A stretch of DNA of 64,000 nt from Hyperoodon ampullatus (Eukaryota > Chordata > Mammalia > Artiodactyla > Ziphiidae), in assembly GCA_949752795.1 (NCBI GenBank), contig OX457064.1, forward strand, positions 40,234,368-40,298,367, in the 5' to 3' direction. A program made the translations under genes and the position numbers. The notes under the pieces are model-generated. The model saw only the letters and a list, made by a program, of their open reading frames with translations, was not told the origin of the DNA and made no database searches. Below are positions 11,881-24,849 of this stretch, one piece after another; position 1 is the stretch's first letter; the number at the start of each line of letters is the position of its first letter.

Positions 11881-14699
11881 CATACAAGCACAGAGGAATA
11901 ATAATTATAAAAGGTGCAGAAGACTTCAGATGAGGTTCCCGTAAAGGGTCCTGTGTACTCAGAGCCACTCTAACAGGCTGTGAATCTCATCACTTCTTTA
12001 TATCTCTTGGAAGGTCACCTCTGAAAGGAGAATGACAGGATGAGATCTGTATTCTCAGGAGAGGTGGGGTGGACACAATGGGAAGCAAGGGTGTGCTCTC
12101 CTCACCTTCATCATCCTCTTTTCACTATCAGTCCTGACATGATAAATCCTGCCCTTGCTCAGAATTGAGGTGAAGAAATGTGACCATCCCAGAAATTAGA
12201 CGAAGTGAGAAATGTGACTAGCCCAGAATTAAATGAAGTAGGAAACATGACTAGGTCTAAAGGGAAAACAATATAGTTATTGTAGTTAATGTGCATGTGT
12301 ATGTTTGTGTGTAATTGTGTAGATATTCTAGGAAACATCAGATTTTGAGGTGATGAGATAGCAAGCGATCAAGTGTAATAGGGAAGAAAGATCTGGAAAT
12401 CCCTTGGAATATCATTTTTGGAAGGGGAAAAGATTTACCAAATCCCTAGGCTGGAAGGAAGACTGTTAATTCTAAGTGACATTTAGATTTAAGGGACATT
12501 TAAATTGGATTGGGGCAAATTGAGAATGTATCTCTACTTTTAATTGTGCACTGATTTCCTTAAAAAAAGTACATTTCTTTGTTTTCAGGCACATTAGATC
12601 CTCTCCCAGTATGTTCACAGAAAGTTTCAAAAGTGAGCTTCCAAAAATAACACAAAAATTATAGCACAACATGTCATCATAAAACGATGAATCTGCACAT
12701 TGGCAGAACCATGATATAACAATAGTCAAACATTCTTACCTGAAAAGTTAATGATTTTCCCCATGTGACACATTTCAGTTTTACTTCTAAAAATTTTTAT
12801 TTCCATCTTCACTTTTCCACACTTTCAGCCCTAGATTTGATACCAAATTCCAAAGTGACTTTAGTGAAAGAAATTTGTCAAATTAATTCTTATAGTTAAT
12901 CTCAGAAATACAGAATGTATGCACTGAAAGTATGAAATTTTTCCCCCTTAAATAAGTTCTGGAATTTAGTTTAAGGAACACATATCCCATATTACCAACT
13001 TTTCCATCCATGTTGATTTATATCTAAGAAGTAATATCAGCCCATTCTTGTTTTGGAATTAACTGCAATCCAGATCATTGTCAGTGTTACAAGAGTAATA
13101 AATGAAATTATTTTTAATAAGCTATCACCATGGTACAATGTAAATGAAAGGAGTATTAAGATAACGTTATGTGACTTAAAGTGGAAATTTTTGCAGATCA
13201 ATAGTCATATTCTTACCATAGTTAATACCATACACAGGACGGTAAGTGTGTGTGTGTCTGTGTGTATGTAAAATAAAGGCTGGTTCACTGCCCTAAATTT
13301 CTCTCATAGTACAATGGCTCCCCTAAGAGGGGTATAATATTCCATTGACTGGTTTGTGGATTCATTTGCTGTGAGTTATTTCTGGTCAGTGGAAAGCACG
13401 CAGTTAACTTTTGGGTATTTTTTAAGCAGACGCTCTATGATTTTACCAGAGATTGTTTCTGTAGAAATAAATCTGTGTACTATTTGTGTCGTCAAAAACA
13501 GACCATGCTGACATGGAATCAGTGGGGGATTGGAAAATGGATCAGAGGTTGCGAGGAAAGAGAAAGGGGAAATCTGCTTATGTTAATAATATATATAGGA
13601 TAGAAAAAACAAAATATGTTCTTTTATACCCCCAAAAAGGACAAGTTATTGAAATAGTGTGTGCATAGAGCTATATCCAGGAAAACCTTAATTGATTTAA
13701 CTTCTCTACACACATATTTAGCTCTCTTCTCTATGTTACATACGTTTTTTGTCAGTGATTTCTGCTTCCCTCATTTCTGGGTATATTTCATCATTTTTAC
13801 ACCATCTTGTTATACTTGTTTTAGGGAGCGACATAAATATGTAATTCTCAAAGTCCTGAAAAAAGAAAGTTCTCTTACCTTCTCATCCTATACATGAAAG
13901 AAGAGCATGTATATGCACGCAGGCACATATATACACATACATACCATCGCTTTTGACTTTTCATCCTAACAATGCACAGTGAAAAGGATATTACTTGTCT
14001 ATTGAGGAAAAGACATTTAATATATCACAATAACAGACAATGACTTTTAAAAATCCTTTAAACTACACATCTTTTTATAGTAACTGCATTTTTCACATTT
14101 AAAGCATGGATAGTTACCTTCTAAAGCAAGCTCCTAGACTTAGAATGTTTTTTAGCTGTAAAACTTGAAGTGGGTATATAGTGATTGCCATGTAAATTGT
14201 TAAAATTAGAGGCTGAATGAACATGCTAGATATTTATCTTCTTTGCTTTTCCTTTCTCCCATCATTTCTGTAAAGCAGTGGCTTGGGTTTTTAAAATAGG
14301 AGCTATGCCCGTCCTATTTACAGACAGCATTTCTTTTGGTTTAGGTTTAGGTATGAATTTGTCTAATAAATGATTACTAATACTACCCAAGTAAATAGTG
14401 AAATCACTGTTCGCTATTTCTTCAGGAAGATATAATTCAGCAAGATTTAATTTAAAATATAATAGGGAAATATTTTCAATGTTTCTGCTGATTTCTGTAG
14501 AAGTGTTGTGTTACATATTTGTCCGATGCTTTTATAAAGGGCATTCTTTTCATAAACGTTGTGGTTATAATTCTTGATTGTTTGGCCTTGATAGTTACTC
14601 CTAAGGCTAATTTTTACAATGTATTTTTAAAACAAATGTAATGAAATTTTAAAAGACATTTTCACAAAACACAGGTCACAAGACAAATATTAAAACCTT
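11881..14699. other. intergenic DNA, nothing recognised
   Basis: Mostly AT-rich unique-looking sequence. A short GT run lies near 13244-13266. No gene or clear repeat family recognised. Confidence 0.45.
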
Positions 14700-16085
14700 A
14701 ATACAACTGAACATCCACATGCAAAAAAATGAGTCTAGACACAGACCTTACCTGCTGCACAAAAATTAACTCAAAATGGATTACAGACGTAAATATATAA
14801 AATGTGAATTCATAAAACTCCTACAAGATAACAGGAGAATATCTAGATGGCCTTAAGTATGGTGATGACTTTTTAGATTCAGTTCCAAAGGCATGATTCA
14901 TGAAAGAAAGACTTGAGAAGTTGGACTTCATTAAGATTAAAAAAAAAAACCTTCTGCTCTGTGAATGACAATGTCAAAAGAATGAGCAGACAAGCCACAG
15001 AGTGAGAGAAAATATTTGCAAAAGACATATCTGATAAAGTACTATTATCCAAACTATACAAAAAACACTTAAAACTCAACAATAAGAAAGTAAACAAACC
15101 AACTAAAAAATAGGCCAAAAAGCTGAGCAGACACCTCACTATAGAAGATATACAGATGGCAAATAAGCATGTGAAAAGACCCTCCACATCATATATTATT
15201 TGGGAACTGAAAATTAGAACAACAATAAATTACCACTGCACACCAATTAGAATGGCAAAATCCAAACACGGCCAACACCAAATGCTGACAGGAATGTGAA
15301 GCAACAGGAGCTGTCATTCACTGCAAAATGGCACAGCCATTTTGGAAGACAGTTTTGCAGTTTCTTACAAAACTAAACATAGTACCATACGATCCAGCAA
15401 TCACAGTCCTTGGTATTTACAGAAATGAGTTGAAATCTTATGTCTACACAAAAACCTGCACACAGATGTTTATAGCATTTTACTTTTAATTGCCAAAACT
15501 TGGAGGCAACCAACATATCATTCATTGGTGAATGGATACATAAACTGTGATATGTCCAGACAATGGAATATTGTTCAGTACTAAAAAGAAATGAGCTATC
15601 AAAACATGAAAAAACATGGAAGAAATTTACATGTATATTAAGTGGAAGAAGCCAATCCGAAAAGATTCCATGCCGTGTAATTCCAACTATATGACATTCT
15701 AGAAAGGACAAAACTATGAAGACAGTAAAAAGATTGGTGGTTAATTGCTAGGGGTTATGTGAAGGGAGGGATGAGGAGGCAGAGCACAGAGGATTTTTAG
15801 GGCAGTGAAACTATTCTATATGATACTGTAATCGTGTACAGATGTCCTTACACATTGTCAAAGCCCATAGAATGTACAGCGCCAAGAGTGAACGCTAAGG
15901 TAAATTATGGACTTTGGGTGATAATGATGTGTCACTGTAGGTTCACCAGTTGTAACAAATGTACCACTCTGGTGGGGCGTGTTGATAGTAGGGGAAGCTC
16001 TGTGCGTGTGGAGGCAGGGGTTAGACGGGAACTCTCTAATTTTCTGCTTAATTTTGCGGTGAACCTAAAAAATAAAGTCCATTTA
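14700..16085 (+). mobile_element. old 5'-truncated L1 (ORF2 end plus 3'UTR)
   Basis: The sequence follows L1 ORF2 C-terminal coding order, with the recognisable nucleotide blocks 'gcagacaagccacagag', 'acacctcactatagaaga' and 'caccaattagaatggc', then a 3'UTR ending in aaaataaagtcc. Many stops and frameshifts make it a dead copy. The divergence suggests an older placental L1M-type family rather than the younger L1 ends elsewhere in the window. A SINE sits at its 3' end. Confidence 0.85.
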
Positions 16086-16097
16086 AAAACTAAAATA

Positions 16098-16314
16098 GGG
16101 CTTCCCTGGTGGCGCAGTGGTTGGGAGTCTGCCTGCCAATGCAGGGGACACGGGTTCGTGCCCCGGTCCGGGAGGATCCCGCGTGCCACGGAGCGACTGG
16201 GCCCGTGGGCCATGGCCGCTGAGCCTGCGTGTCTGGAGCCTGTGCTCTGCAACGGGAGAGGCCACAACAGTGAGAGACCCGCATACCGCAAAAACAAAAA
16301 CAAACAAACAAACA
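16098..16314 (+). mobile_element. CHR-2-type tRNA-derived SINE
   Basis: Full-length copy with an (AAAC)n tail inserted just after the A-rich end of the L1. The A-rich direct repeats (aaactaaaata at 16086-16097, aaaccaaaata near 16317) differ slightly. Confidence 0.95.
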
Positions 16315-16327
16315 AAAAACCAAAATA

Positions 16328-18200
16328 AAAGTTTAGTAGTATGTTTCCTTTAAGTAAATTGAAATTATGTCAAAAAATAAATGTAACTATAAATTAGCTT
16401 CCTTTCCAGATCTCAAAGTACTTTAAAGACATCACCTCATAACTATTTTGTCCTTGAAAATCTCTCAGTACTTCACAGGAATTTTTATTAGTTATCAGCA
16501 TACAGTTATTGAAGTAGATTTTAATGTTTAATTTCATATTATAGATGAGAATCAGGGTAAATTTCAAAACAAATAATTACCTGGTAGAACTAATTCCTGA
16601 TTTGGGCCAATGGTGAAGAAAATGGATAAAAGAGATCTTGGAAATACACATATTATCTGAAATTTTAATTTTATCCACTAATTTTAACCTTCTACTAAAA
16701 CTATCTTCAGAGTTAATATCCAAGATAGGGCAAATTCTGTTTGATTTGTAATGCTTTCTTTCTTTGTCCCTTTTCATTTTGGAAACTACTAATCAAGAAA
16801 AACCCAAAAGTAGATAGAAAAATAGGCATAAAAGAAAATCAGTTAGTTTGGATTTCTCAAAGCTAGGCAATTTACATTTAGCTGAAACTAGCACAAATTA
16901 AAAGCTGAAAGTTTATAGGCCTCAAAACTGTCTAGTACTGAGATATATGAGATGAATCTGATTTCTAAATGTGGTTAAGTCTATTTAGCTTTTCATAACA
17001 ATTTTCCATAACAGATGTTGAATTTTTAAATTTAATTTACTATTTGATTTATTTCCTTATTTTACTTGTTTTTACAGAAGGGGTAGAGGGTTATTCAACA
17101 TATAAATCTTTTGAAGCAACCAATCCTGTTTCAGCAACCTATAATCACTAATTAGTCTGTATCTACTCATAGATTTCCCAAATAGAATTCAGAATCTACG
17201 ACTAATATTAATGGAAGTTGGACAGATGACTAGGCAAACCGTATCTACTGTGAGAAACAGTAACAAGTGCTCAGTATAATTCAATTAAATTAATGTGTGA
17301 ATATCCTCGTGGAATTATGAATGGGGATTTCCAGAGGGTAACCCATAAATTAACCTGAGAATCTTCATTTAATGTGAGCAATCATTTTAATCCGCGGGAT
17401 GGAAAAATAATATTTTTTCCTTCTTACCAATGATGAATTTTATAATGGTAAAATTTTTATTAATAATACCCAATGTGTAATATTCTAGGAACCATTCCAT
17501 TTGTAATTCTTTAAGAATCCTGTTGCTGAATGAAATGGGAACTGTTATAACCACAGTTTTCCTTCAGCACAGCAGTATGAATGGTCTTTTTCTAAGTGGC
17601 ATTTCCATCACATGGATTGAACTTTAAACTATTTTTTTCAGTGACCAATCAGACATTATAAAATAGTTATGCTACTGACTTGGTATGTGTTCAATGTCAA
17701 GCCACTTTTTTCCATTTACAGCTTGAGAAGATTGTAAAACCATTAAAAATTTTAAACTTGTGGCTCAAAAGGACTTTCTGCAGTTAGACTGCTTTTAATT
17801 TTCACATTCTGTTTAGTGAACACCTGCCTTTGCTTGAATAGTGAACCAAACAAAGTAAGACTTATTAGGTTTTCTTTTTTCTGGTGTTTTTATTTTGGAG
17901 CTCAGATAAAAATAGATGCTCTTTTATATATTAAATATTTAAATAAAGAAAAAAGCAAAAGGGAACTGTTTATAGTTAGTCTTTACATATTCATAAATAT
18001 ATACTTGTAAGACCCTATTTTTTAAAACTTTGCCTTCAGTTACTTACAGTAATGGAGTATGATTGAAGGAAAGAATGACTCGTTCTGTTCAATTGAGAAT
18101 GTTGGTGGTTCTTGACCAATAATTTAAGATGTAGTGGACTGATGCTACTATCAGTATGCTCATTTCTGAGCACCCCATTGAATAATGATTTCGCTAAAGG
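16328..18200. other. intergenic DNA, nothing recognised
   Basis: AT-rich unique-looking sequence without a recognised gene, RNA or repeat. Confidence 0.5.
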
Positions 18201-18204
18201 CTGA

Positions 18205-18290
18205 CATTGTATTGTTTACCTTTGGACACCAAATCTCCAATAGAGTCCGGCACACAGTAAGCAATTAATAGCTGCTAAGTTGAATTGAAA
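18205..18290 (+). repeat. MIR 3'-end remnant
   Basis: The block 'gtccggcacacagtaagc' followed by 'aattaatagctgctaa' matches the MIR 3' tail (cctggcacatagtaagcgctcaataa type). Confidence 0.55.
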
Positions 18291-18314
18291 TGACCATCTT
18301 TCAAAACTCAGCCT

Positions 18315-18830
18315 TTTTTTCATCAACTAATTTTGAGTACTAACTTTGTACCAGACACTCTTTCAGGTGCTTGGGTTACAAAGGTGAAAAACTAGTCCCG
18401 TCCTCAAAAACTCACAGCCAAGTAAAGAAAAACAAATTTGTGGTAATAATCGGATGTGGCAAGTGATGTGCTAGAGCAGGATTCTCAACCTTAACTTCAC
18501 ATTAGGATCACTTGAGAAGTTTAAAAAAAAAAATCCCCATGTCCAGGCTCCCTCCCAAACCAATTGAATCAGAATATTTGAGAGTGGTTTCAAGCCACCA
18601 GTATTTTGAAATGATCCATGAAGTAAACTCAGCATGCAGGAGGTTGAGAAATACTGTGCTGAGGCAAGCAAGGTCGTAAGAAAGGTGTTCTTAATTCAAC
18701 TTGGTAGAATCAGGGAAATGTATCCAGAGAAGTTGGAACTTAAGCTAACCTTTGAAGAATGCAAAAGGGAAAGGTGGCTAATGGGAAGGAAGAGCATGAT
18801 TTTTAGGAACCAGAGGTAGTTTGTTGTGAT
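18315..18830 (-). repeat. ancient L2-like repeat interrupted by MER5A
   Basis: The left part ('gtaccagacactctttcagg', 'tcctcaaaaactcacag') and the right part after 18664 ('agaagttggaacttaagc', 'gaatgcaaaagg') are two consecutive pieces of one old mammalian interspersed repeat. The MER5A copy at 18477-18656 lies between them. The family name is tentative. Confidence 0.45.
18477..18656. mobile_element. MER5A-like nonautonomous hAT element
   Basis: Terminal inverted repeats caggattctcaac and gttgagaaatactg bound the element. It is flanked by 8-bp direct repeats, tgctagag (18469-18476) and tgctgagg (18657-18664), a 6/8 match, as expected for an old hAT insertion. Confidence 0.8.
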
Positions 18831-20550
18831 TAGCATTTAGAGTATATATAGGCAAAATTAAGGCTATAACATGTAAAAATTAGATATGTTACATAAAGGG
18901 AATACATGATTGACTCTTCAATATTCATTATACTCCAGATAATTATTCTCCAGATAGTGATATACCTATCATAGTAATTTGGTTCTTTCTCTAATAATTG
19001 GCTCAGTAAACAGGAAATAAAAGAGAAAAACTTCCTTGCTCCATGGAAAAGAGAAACAACTTTTTCTCCAAGCAGGGTGAGAATTATGTTCCATAGGTAC
19101 TGCTGGAATCCCTCTTGCAAACATGAAAGAAGCCAGATTGAGAATAATTAACTGACACAAGGCAGAGCCAAAAAACCTGAGAAGCAGGGCTTGAACTCTG
19201 AGGGACCTAGCCCAGAGCCCAATCTCTCTCTAAACTCCATGTTGTGTGAAATTCAAAATAGCCTTCTTGTTAAGCCACTTTGAGTCTGGCTTTCTTGCAG
19301 CAAACTCATTGAATCAGTCCATCAAGGCAAAAGATTTTTACTTTGACTGCAAGCAGGATGTATTGTGGCAATTTAGGAAGGGGATTTTAAAGAGGAAAAT
19401 AACACTGTTCTACCTTCAAATGGGATCTTTCTATATATGAGGCATTCTGTGTGTGTGCTTTATATTTGTATAAAAAATCTTATAAGCAAATCTGGGTTTT
19501 ATTCTCCAGGCAATAGTATGTAGGTTGGTTTGATGAGGCCTAAAGTAGAAGCAAAAGAACATGGAAGTTATTTTTACAAACTGTGCAATAAAGATGATTA
19601 TGGAGAAAAAGAGAAAGAGGCAAAACATATTTAGGACATAGAATTTAGGATTGATAAGGTTTGACAACTGGTAGAGTTTGATGGCAAAGAGAAATGGAAG
19701 GTTCTAGAATAAACTATTCCTTAGAAATATTTGACTGTGTCTAACTGAGAAGGGCTTGAGATGAATATGAAACACTGGCTAGTTGGTCCTGGTTTTTGTC
19801 ATGAACTTAACTTGGACAGAGAAAGTAGTACAGGAATAAAGTTACTCAAGTTTTCTTGTTACTCTGTGCATAAAATAAGGATCAACAATTATAAATTGTA
19901 AGTCAGAAGATTTCATGCAACAAAGAAAATGCATTGTATAAATCTCATTGGAATTTCAAGAAGACTAGACCCTGAAGTTTTCATGTTGAGCAGGTATGGT
20001 AAGTAAAACTGAAATGACTTTTATGTATTTTTACTTGCTGTGAGTGTGTGAACGCTGACAGAGAATCTAATTATATAGTGTATTTTAGGTAAATTTTTAT
20101 TTCAAAGGGTGTAAAAATATTGTTTATATTTTTCAGTAACCTCAGTCTCCAGCGTTTATTTCTCATGCAATTTTCCTTTAGATAGGAATTCTCCTTCCAT
20201 AGGAATTTTCATTACCTTTAGTTAATGAAGTACAGATAGTATTACTTCATTGGTATAATATTTCTTCTCATATATTAGTTATAGTTTTATATTCTATACC
20301 TTTATATTGCACGGATCACACATGATTAAATATTGACTTTTATTTAGCATTACCAACACAGTGGAATTAGAATGGTGTTTTTGTAATCCAGGCCATGACC
20401 TTGTATCTATCATATTACTATACTTTTGAATTTAATACAGTTTGAGTAGCAGAGCTAAAACAGGTACATCTGAAAGAATGTGCCTAAAAGCCAAATTATT
20501 TTTTTTCAAGTTAGAGCAATCTTATAATTTATTGTCTAAACTAAGACACT
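18831..20550. other. intergenic DNA with a weak MIR trace
   Basis: The segment at about 19145-19235 ('aggcagagcc', 'gcagggcttgaactctga') resembles MIR read on the minus strand. The remainder is unassigned. Confidence 0.4.
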
Positions 20551-20551
20551 T

Positions 20552-20860
20552 CTTTTTTTTTAATATATTTTTTAACTCTTTATTGGAGTATAATTGCTTT
20601 ACAATGGTGTGTTAGTTTCTGCTTTATAACAAAGTGAATCAGCTATATGTATACAAAAATCCCCATATCCCCTCCCTCTTGCATCTCCCTCCCACCCTCC
20701 CTATCCCACCCCTCTAGGTGGTCACAAAGCACCGAGCTGATCTCCCTGTGCTATGCGGCTGCTTCCCACTAGACATCTATTTTACATTTGGTAGTGTATA
20801 TATGTCCTTGCCACTCTCTCACTTCGTCCCAGCTTACCCTTCCCCTTCCCCATGTCCTCA
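20552..20860 (-). mobile_element. 5'-truncated L1 3' end
   Basis: The minus strand carries the cetartiodactyl L1 3'UTR: 'attggagtataattgcttta' near the A-rich end, a C-rich 'cccctccctcttgcatctcc' stretch and 'caaagcaccgagctgatctc'. Boundaries without a clear target-site duplication are approximate. Confidence 0.88.
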
Positions 20861-21104
20861 AAAATATTTTAAATTATGTGTATTTTCATCTCTTCAAGAG
20901 CTGTTAATCAGAGACTTCAAATTTACTAAAATAACACTTGGAATATAATGTTTCAATTAATTTTCAAGTTAAATTATATATGACTCAACACTAAGGCAGC
21001 CTTTAAATCAGATCAGATATTTCAAAGAACTGTTAAAAATGAGAAAGTATGCAAATGGTGCTATTGCATGCTTAATGCTTGAGGGGCAACAGGAGGTACA
21101 GAAC

Positions 21105-21325
21105 AATGGCTAACGGTTATTGAGCACTTACTGTCTGCCCAGTACTGCTCCATTTACCTGACATAGAATACTTCGTTAAATCCTCACTCCAGTAATACTT
21201 CTGATATTTTTTCACTTTCATATGAAGACACTGAAGTGCAAAGAGATTAAATATCGTGCCCAAGGTCATGGAACAGAATTTAGTAAAGCCAGGATACAGA
21301 TCTAGACTCTTAAACCCTGGGGTCC
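21105..21325 (-). repeat. MIR SINE remnant
   Basis: On the minus strand the order matches MIR. On the + strand it reads 'ttattgagcacttactgtct', 'gtgcccaaggtcatgg', then a degenerate tRNA-like end near 'ctagactcttaaaccc'. Confidence 0.65.
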
Positions 21326-21989
21326 CAAATGTATTAATCTGCTGCTTCCCATAGGAATCTATGGAGATAAGTAAGCTTAACTGAAACAGCTAGGGTGAAA
21401 CACTTTTCAGCCCTGTAATATCAATTATAAAAGCTGTAAGTGCTTAGAGAAAGTAGAAAATCAACAAAGACTTTATGTCATAAATACATGGATTGCAATT
21501 TGAAAGTATTGGACATTAGTGTAGTCCTTGCCTTCAAGAGCTCTGCAAACTTGGGCAAAGTATTAACCTCTCTGGTAAATTGATTGAGAATAAATACAGG
21601 CATACTTTATTGTACTTTGCAGATATTGTGCTTTTTTACAAATTGAAAATTTGTGGCAACCCTACATCAAGTAAATCTGTTGGTGCCATTTTTCCAACAG
21701 CATTTGGTCACTTTGTGTCACATTTTGGTAATTCTCCTAATATTTCAAGCTTTTTCATTATTATTATATTTGTTATGGTGATCTGTCACCAGTGATCTTT
21801 GATGTTACTGTTAGAATTTTTTGGGGGTGCCATGAACCATGACCATATAAGACTACAAACTTAATCAGTAAATATAGATGTTCTGACTGCTCCACCAACT
21901 GGCAGTTCCCCATCTCTGTCCCTCTCCTTGGGCCTCCCTATTCCCAGAGACACAACAATATTGAAATTAGGCCAATTAATAACCCTACA

Positions 21990-23974
21990 ATGGCCTGTAA
22001 ATGTTCAAGTGAAAGGAAGAATCACATCTCTCACTTTAAGTCAAAAGCTAGAAATGATTAAGCTTAGTGAGGGAGGCATGTCGAAAGTCAAGATAGGTTG
22101 AAAGCTAGGCCTCTTGCAATAAACAGTTAGCCAGGTTGCAAATGCAAAGGGAAAGTCATTGAAAGAAATTACTCCAGTGAACACATGATGATAGGAAAGT
22201 GAAACAGCCTTATTGCTGATATAGAGGAAGTTTTAGTGGTCTGGATAGAAAATCAAACCAGCCACAGCATTCCCTTAAGCCAAAGCCTGATCCAGAGAAA
22301 GACCCTAACTCTCTTCAGTTATGTGAAGGCTGAGAGAGGTGAGGAAGCTTCCGAAGAAAAGTGTGAAGCTAGCAGAGGTTCGTTCATGAGGTTTAAGGAA
22401 AGAAGCCACCTCCGTAACATCAAAGTGTAAGATGGGGCTTCCCTGGTGGCGCAGTGGTTGGGAGCCCGCCTGCCAATTCAGGGGACACGGGTTCGTGCCC
22501 TGGTCTGGGAAGATCCCACATGCCGCGGAGCGCCTGGGCCCGTGAGTCATGGCTGCTGAGCCTGCGCGTCGGGAGCCTGTGCTCTGCAACGGGAGAGGCC
22601 ACAACAGTGAGAGGCCCGCGTACCGCAAAAAAAAAAAAAAAAAAAAAAAAAAGTGTAAGATGAAGCAGCAGGTGCTGATATAGAAGCTGCAGCAAGTTAT
22701 CCAGAAGATCTAGCTAAGATAGTTAATGAAGGTGACCACACTAAAGAACAGATTTTCAAAGTAGACTAAACAGCCCTTCATTGGAAGAAGATGCCCTCTG
22801 GCACTTTCATAGCTAGAGAGGAGAAGTCAATGCCTGACTTCAAAGTTTCAAAGAGCAAGCTGACTTTCTTGTTAGGGCCTAATGCAGCTGGTGACTTTAA
22901 GATGAAACCAGTGCACATTTACCATTCTGAAAATCCTAGGACTCTTAAGAATTATGCTAACTCTATTCTACCTGTGCTCTATAAATGGACCAACAAAGCT
23001 TGGATGACAGCACATCTGTTTACAACATGGTTTACTGAATATTTTTAAGCCCACTGCTGAGGCCTACTGCTCAGAAAAAAATATTTCTTTCAGAATATTG
23101 TCAATATTGTCAATGCACCTGGTCACCCAAGAGCTCTGATGGAGATATAAAATGAGATTAATGTTTTCATGCCTGTTAACACAACATCCATTCTGCAACC
23201 CATGGATCAAGGAGTAATTTTGACTTTGAAGTTTTATTATTTAAGAAATACATTTTGTAAGGAATTTCATACATAATTCCTTTCCTCTGATGGATCTGGG
23301 CAGAGTAAAGTAAATTGAAAACCTTCTGGAAAGCATTCACCATTCTAAATGTCATTAAGACCATTCATAATTCATGTGAAGAGGTCAAAATATCAACATT
23401 AACAGGAGTTTAAAAGAAGTTGATTCCGGCCCTCATGGATGACTTTGAATTCAAGACTTCAGTGGAGGAAGTAACTGCAGGTGTTGTGGAAATAACAAGA
23501 GGACTTGAATTAGAAGTGGAGCCTGAAGATGGAACTGAATTGCTGCAATCTCATGATAAAACTTAAATAGATAAGGAGTTGCTTCTTATGGATGAGCAAA
23601 GAAAGTGGTTTCTTAAGGTGGAATCTAATTCTGATGAAGATTCTGTGAAGACTGTTGAAATGACAACAAACGATTTAGAACATTACATAAACTTAAATGA
23701 TAAAACTGCAGGGTTTGAGAAGATTGATTCTGATTTTGGAACAAGTTTTACTGTGAATAAAATGCTTTCAAACAGTATTGCATGCTACAGAGAAATCATT
23801 TGTGAAAGAAAGAGGCAGTCAATGTGGCAGACTTCTGTTGTCTCTTTTAGGTTTGTATTGCCACCCCATCCTTCATCAACCACCACTCTGATCGGTCAGC
23901 AGCCATCAACATCCAGGCAAGACCTTCCACCAGCAAATAGCTTACAACTTGCTGAAGGCTCAGATGATGATTAA
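21990..23974 (+). pseudogene. decayed Tigger1 transposase
   Basis: The frame starts at ATG 21990 (MACKCSSERK) and is lost within about 25 codons by a small deletion. Recognisable pieces follow. One is a helix-turn-helix DNA-binding stretch around 22040-22430. A DDE-catalytic-domain segment lies at 22791-23048 ([17 protein letters not shown]...[17 protein letters not shown]). The C-terminal tail at 23579-23974 ends in a serine/aspartate-rich end, EGSDDD. In a live element the protein cuts and pastes DNA at TA sites. Several frameshifts, stops and the SINE insertion rule out function. The tail segment is still open for 131 codons and could be mistaken for a small gene. Confidence 0.9.
22435..22650 (+). 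mobile_element. CHR-2-type SINE nested in Tigger1
   Basis: A full-length SINE with a long pure A tail interrupts the Tigger1 transposase region. An exact target-site duplication aagtgtaagatg lies immediately before it (22423-22434) and at 22651-22662. Tigger1 sequence resumes after the second copy, so the order of events is unambiguous. Confidence 0.97.
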
Positions 23975-24179
23975 CAGTTTTTAAAGATAAAGCCTTTTTG
24001 AATTAAGGTATGTACATTGTTTCTTAAAGACAATGCTATCACACACTTATAGACTATAGTGTAAACATAATTTTTATATGCACTATAAAACCAAAAAATT
24101 CATGGGACTCGCTTTATTGTGGTATTCACTTTATTGTGGTATTCTGAAACAAACCTGCAATGTCTCTGAGGTATGCCTG

Positions 24180-24845
24180 CATACTCCAAGTAAGAGTATT
24201 GTTTGTTCTGTTTGCTTTTTGAGAAGCAATAGATGATATATGTAGAAGATTAAGTAAATAAAGTATATAGTTTATTACTGGCAAAAGTGAGTCTTGGACT
24301 GGGCCTTTAAGCATTTAGCAGAAAAAAAAAGAGAGTAAAAAAATAAAGGAAGGCATGTATTGCTATATCTTTGACTCATATCCATCTAGTGATGGATATA
24401 CTCCTGTCTTTAAACAGGAAAGACACAAAAACTTTAATGAAACGCCACTTAAAAAGATTTAAGTGGATCAGATTAGATTTGCATTTTCCATTTGAGGAAG
24501 GAATATTTATTTTGTCTTTCCATTGCAAAGCATGCCAGGTATAATTACTTGCTTAACGTTTAAGATCAACTTTATTTCCATTGTGTTGAAAAGGGTATTT
24601 ATCAGACTACAATTTGTGCCTGACTGTAAGGTGATTTTTTTTTTTTCCCTAGGAAGATGCAAAAGAGAGATCTTGGCCATCATGGATTTATGAACTTTGA
24701 GGAATGTAGGTAAATAGCCATATGTCTATTTATATTATTTAACCTATCAATTTTCAAAAACATACTTAAATTAAACCCTATGTAAAATAATATAGTATTT
24801 AGAAATGTTGCTAATTTCCACTCTCCACTTTTATGGAATGTTTTC
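24180..24845. other. intergenic DNA, nothing recognised
   Basis: No gene. A polypyrimidine tract ending in cctag at about 24652, followed by about 60 bases and a gtaaat, resembles an exon with splice sites but has no coding support. Confidence 0.4.
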
Positions 24846-24849
24846 ATTC

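Larger units (their letters stand above)
21597..24179 (+). mobile_element. near full-length Tigger1 (pogo/Tc1-mariner) DNA transposon
   Basis: The terminal inverted repeat begins caggcatactttattgtact at 21597 and ends gaggtatgcctg at 24179. The left end abuts the TA target dinucleotide; the right TA has decayed to CA. In between lie the Tigger1 5' region, a degenerate transposase gene and the 3' region with 'cgctttattgtggtattc'. Interrupted by one SINE (22435-22650). The length without the SINE (about 2.37 kb) is close to the 2.4 kb family consensus. The element is dead through frameshifts and stops. Confidence 0.95.

Noticed and set aside
23579..23974. Possible small gene of 131 codons
   Set aside because: It is the C-terminal part of the dead Tigger1 transposase.
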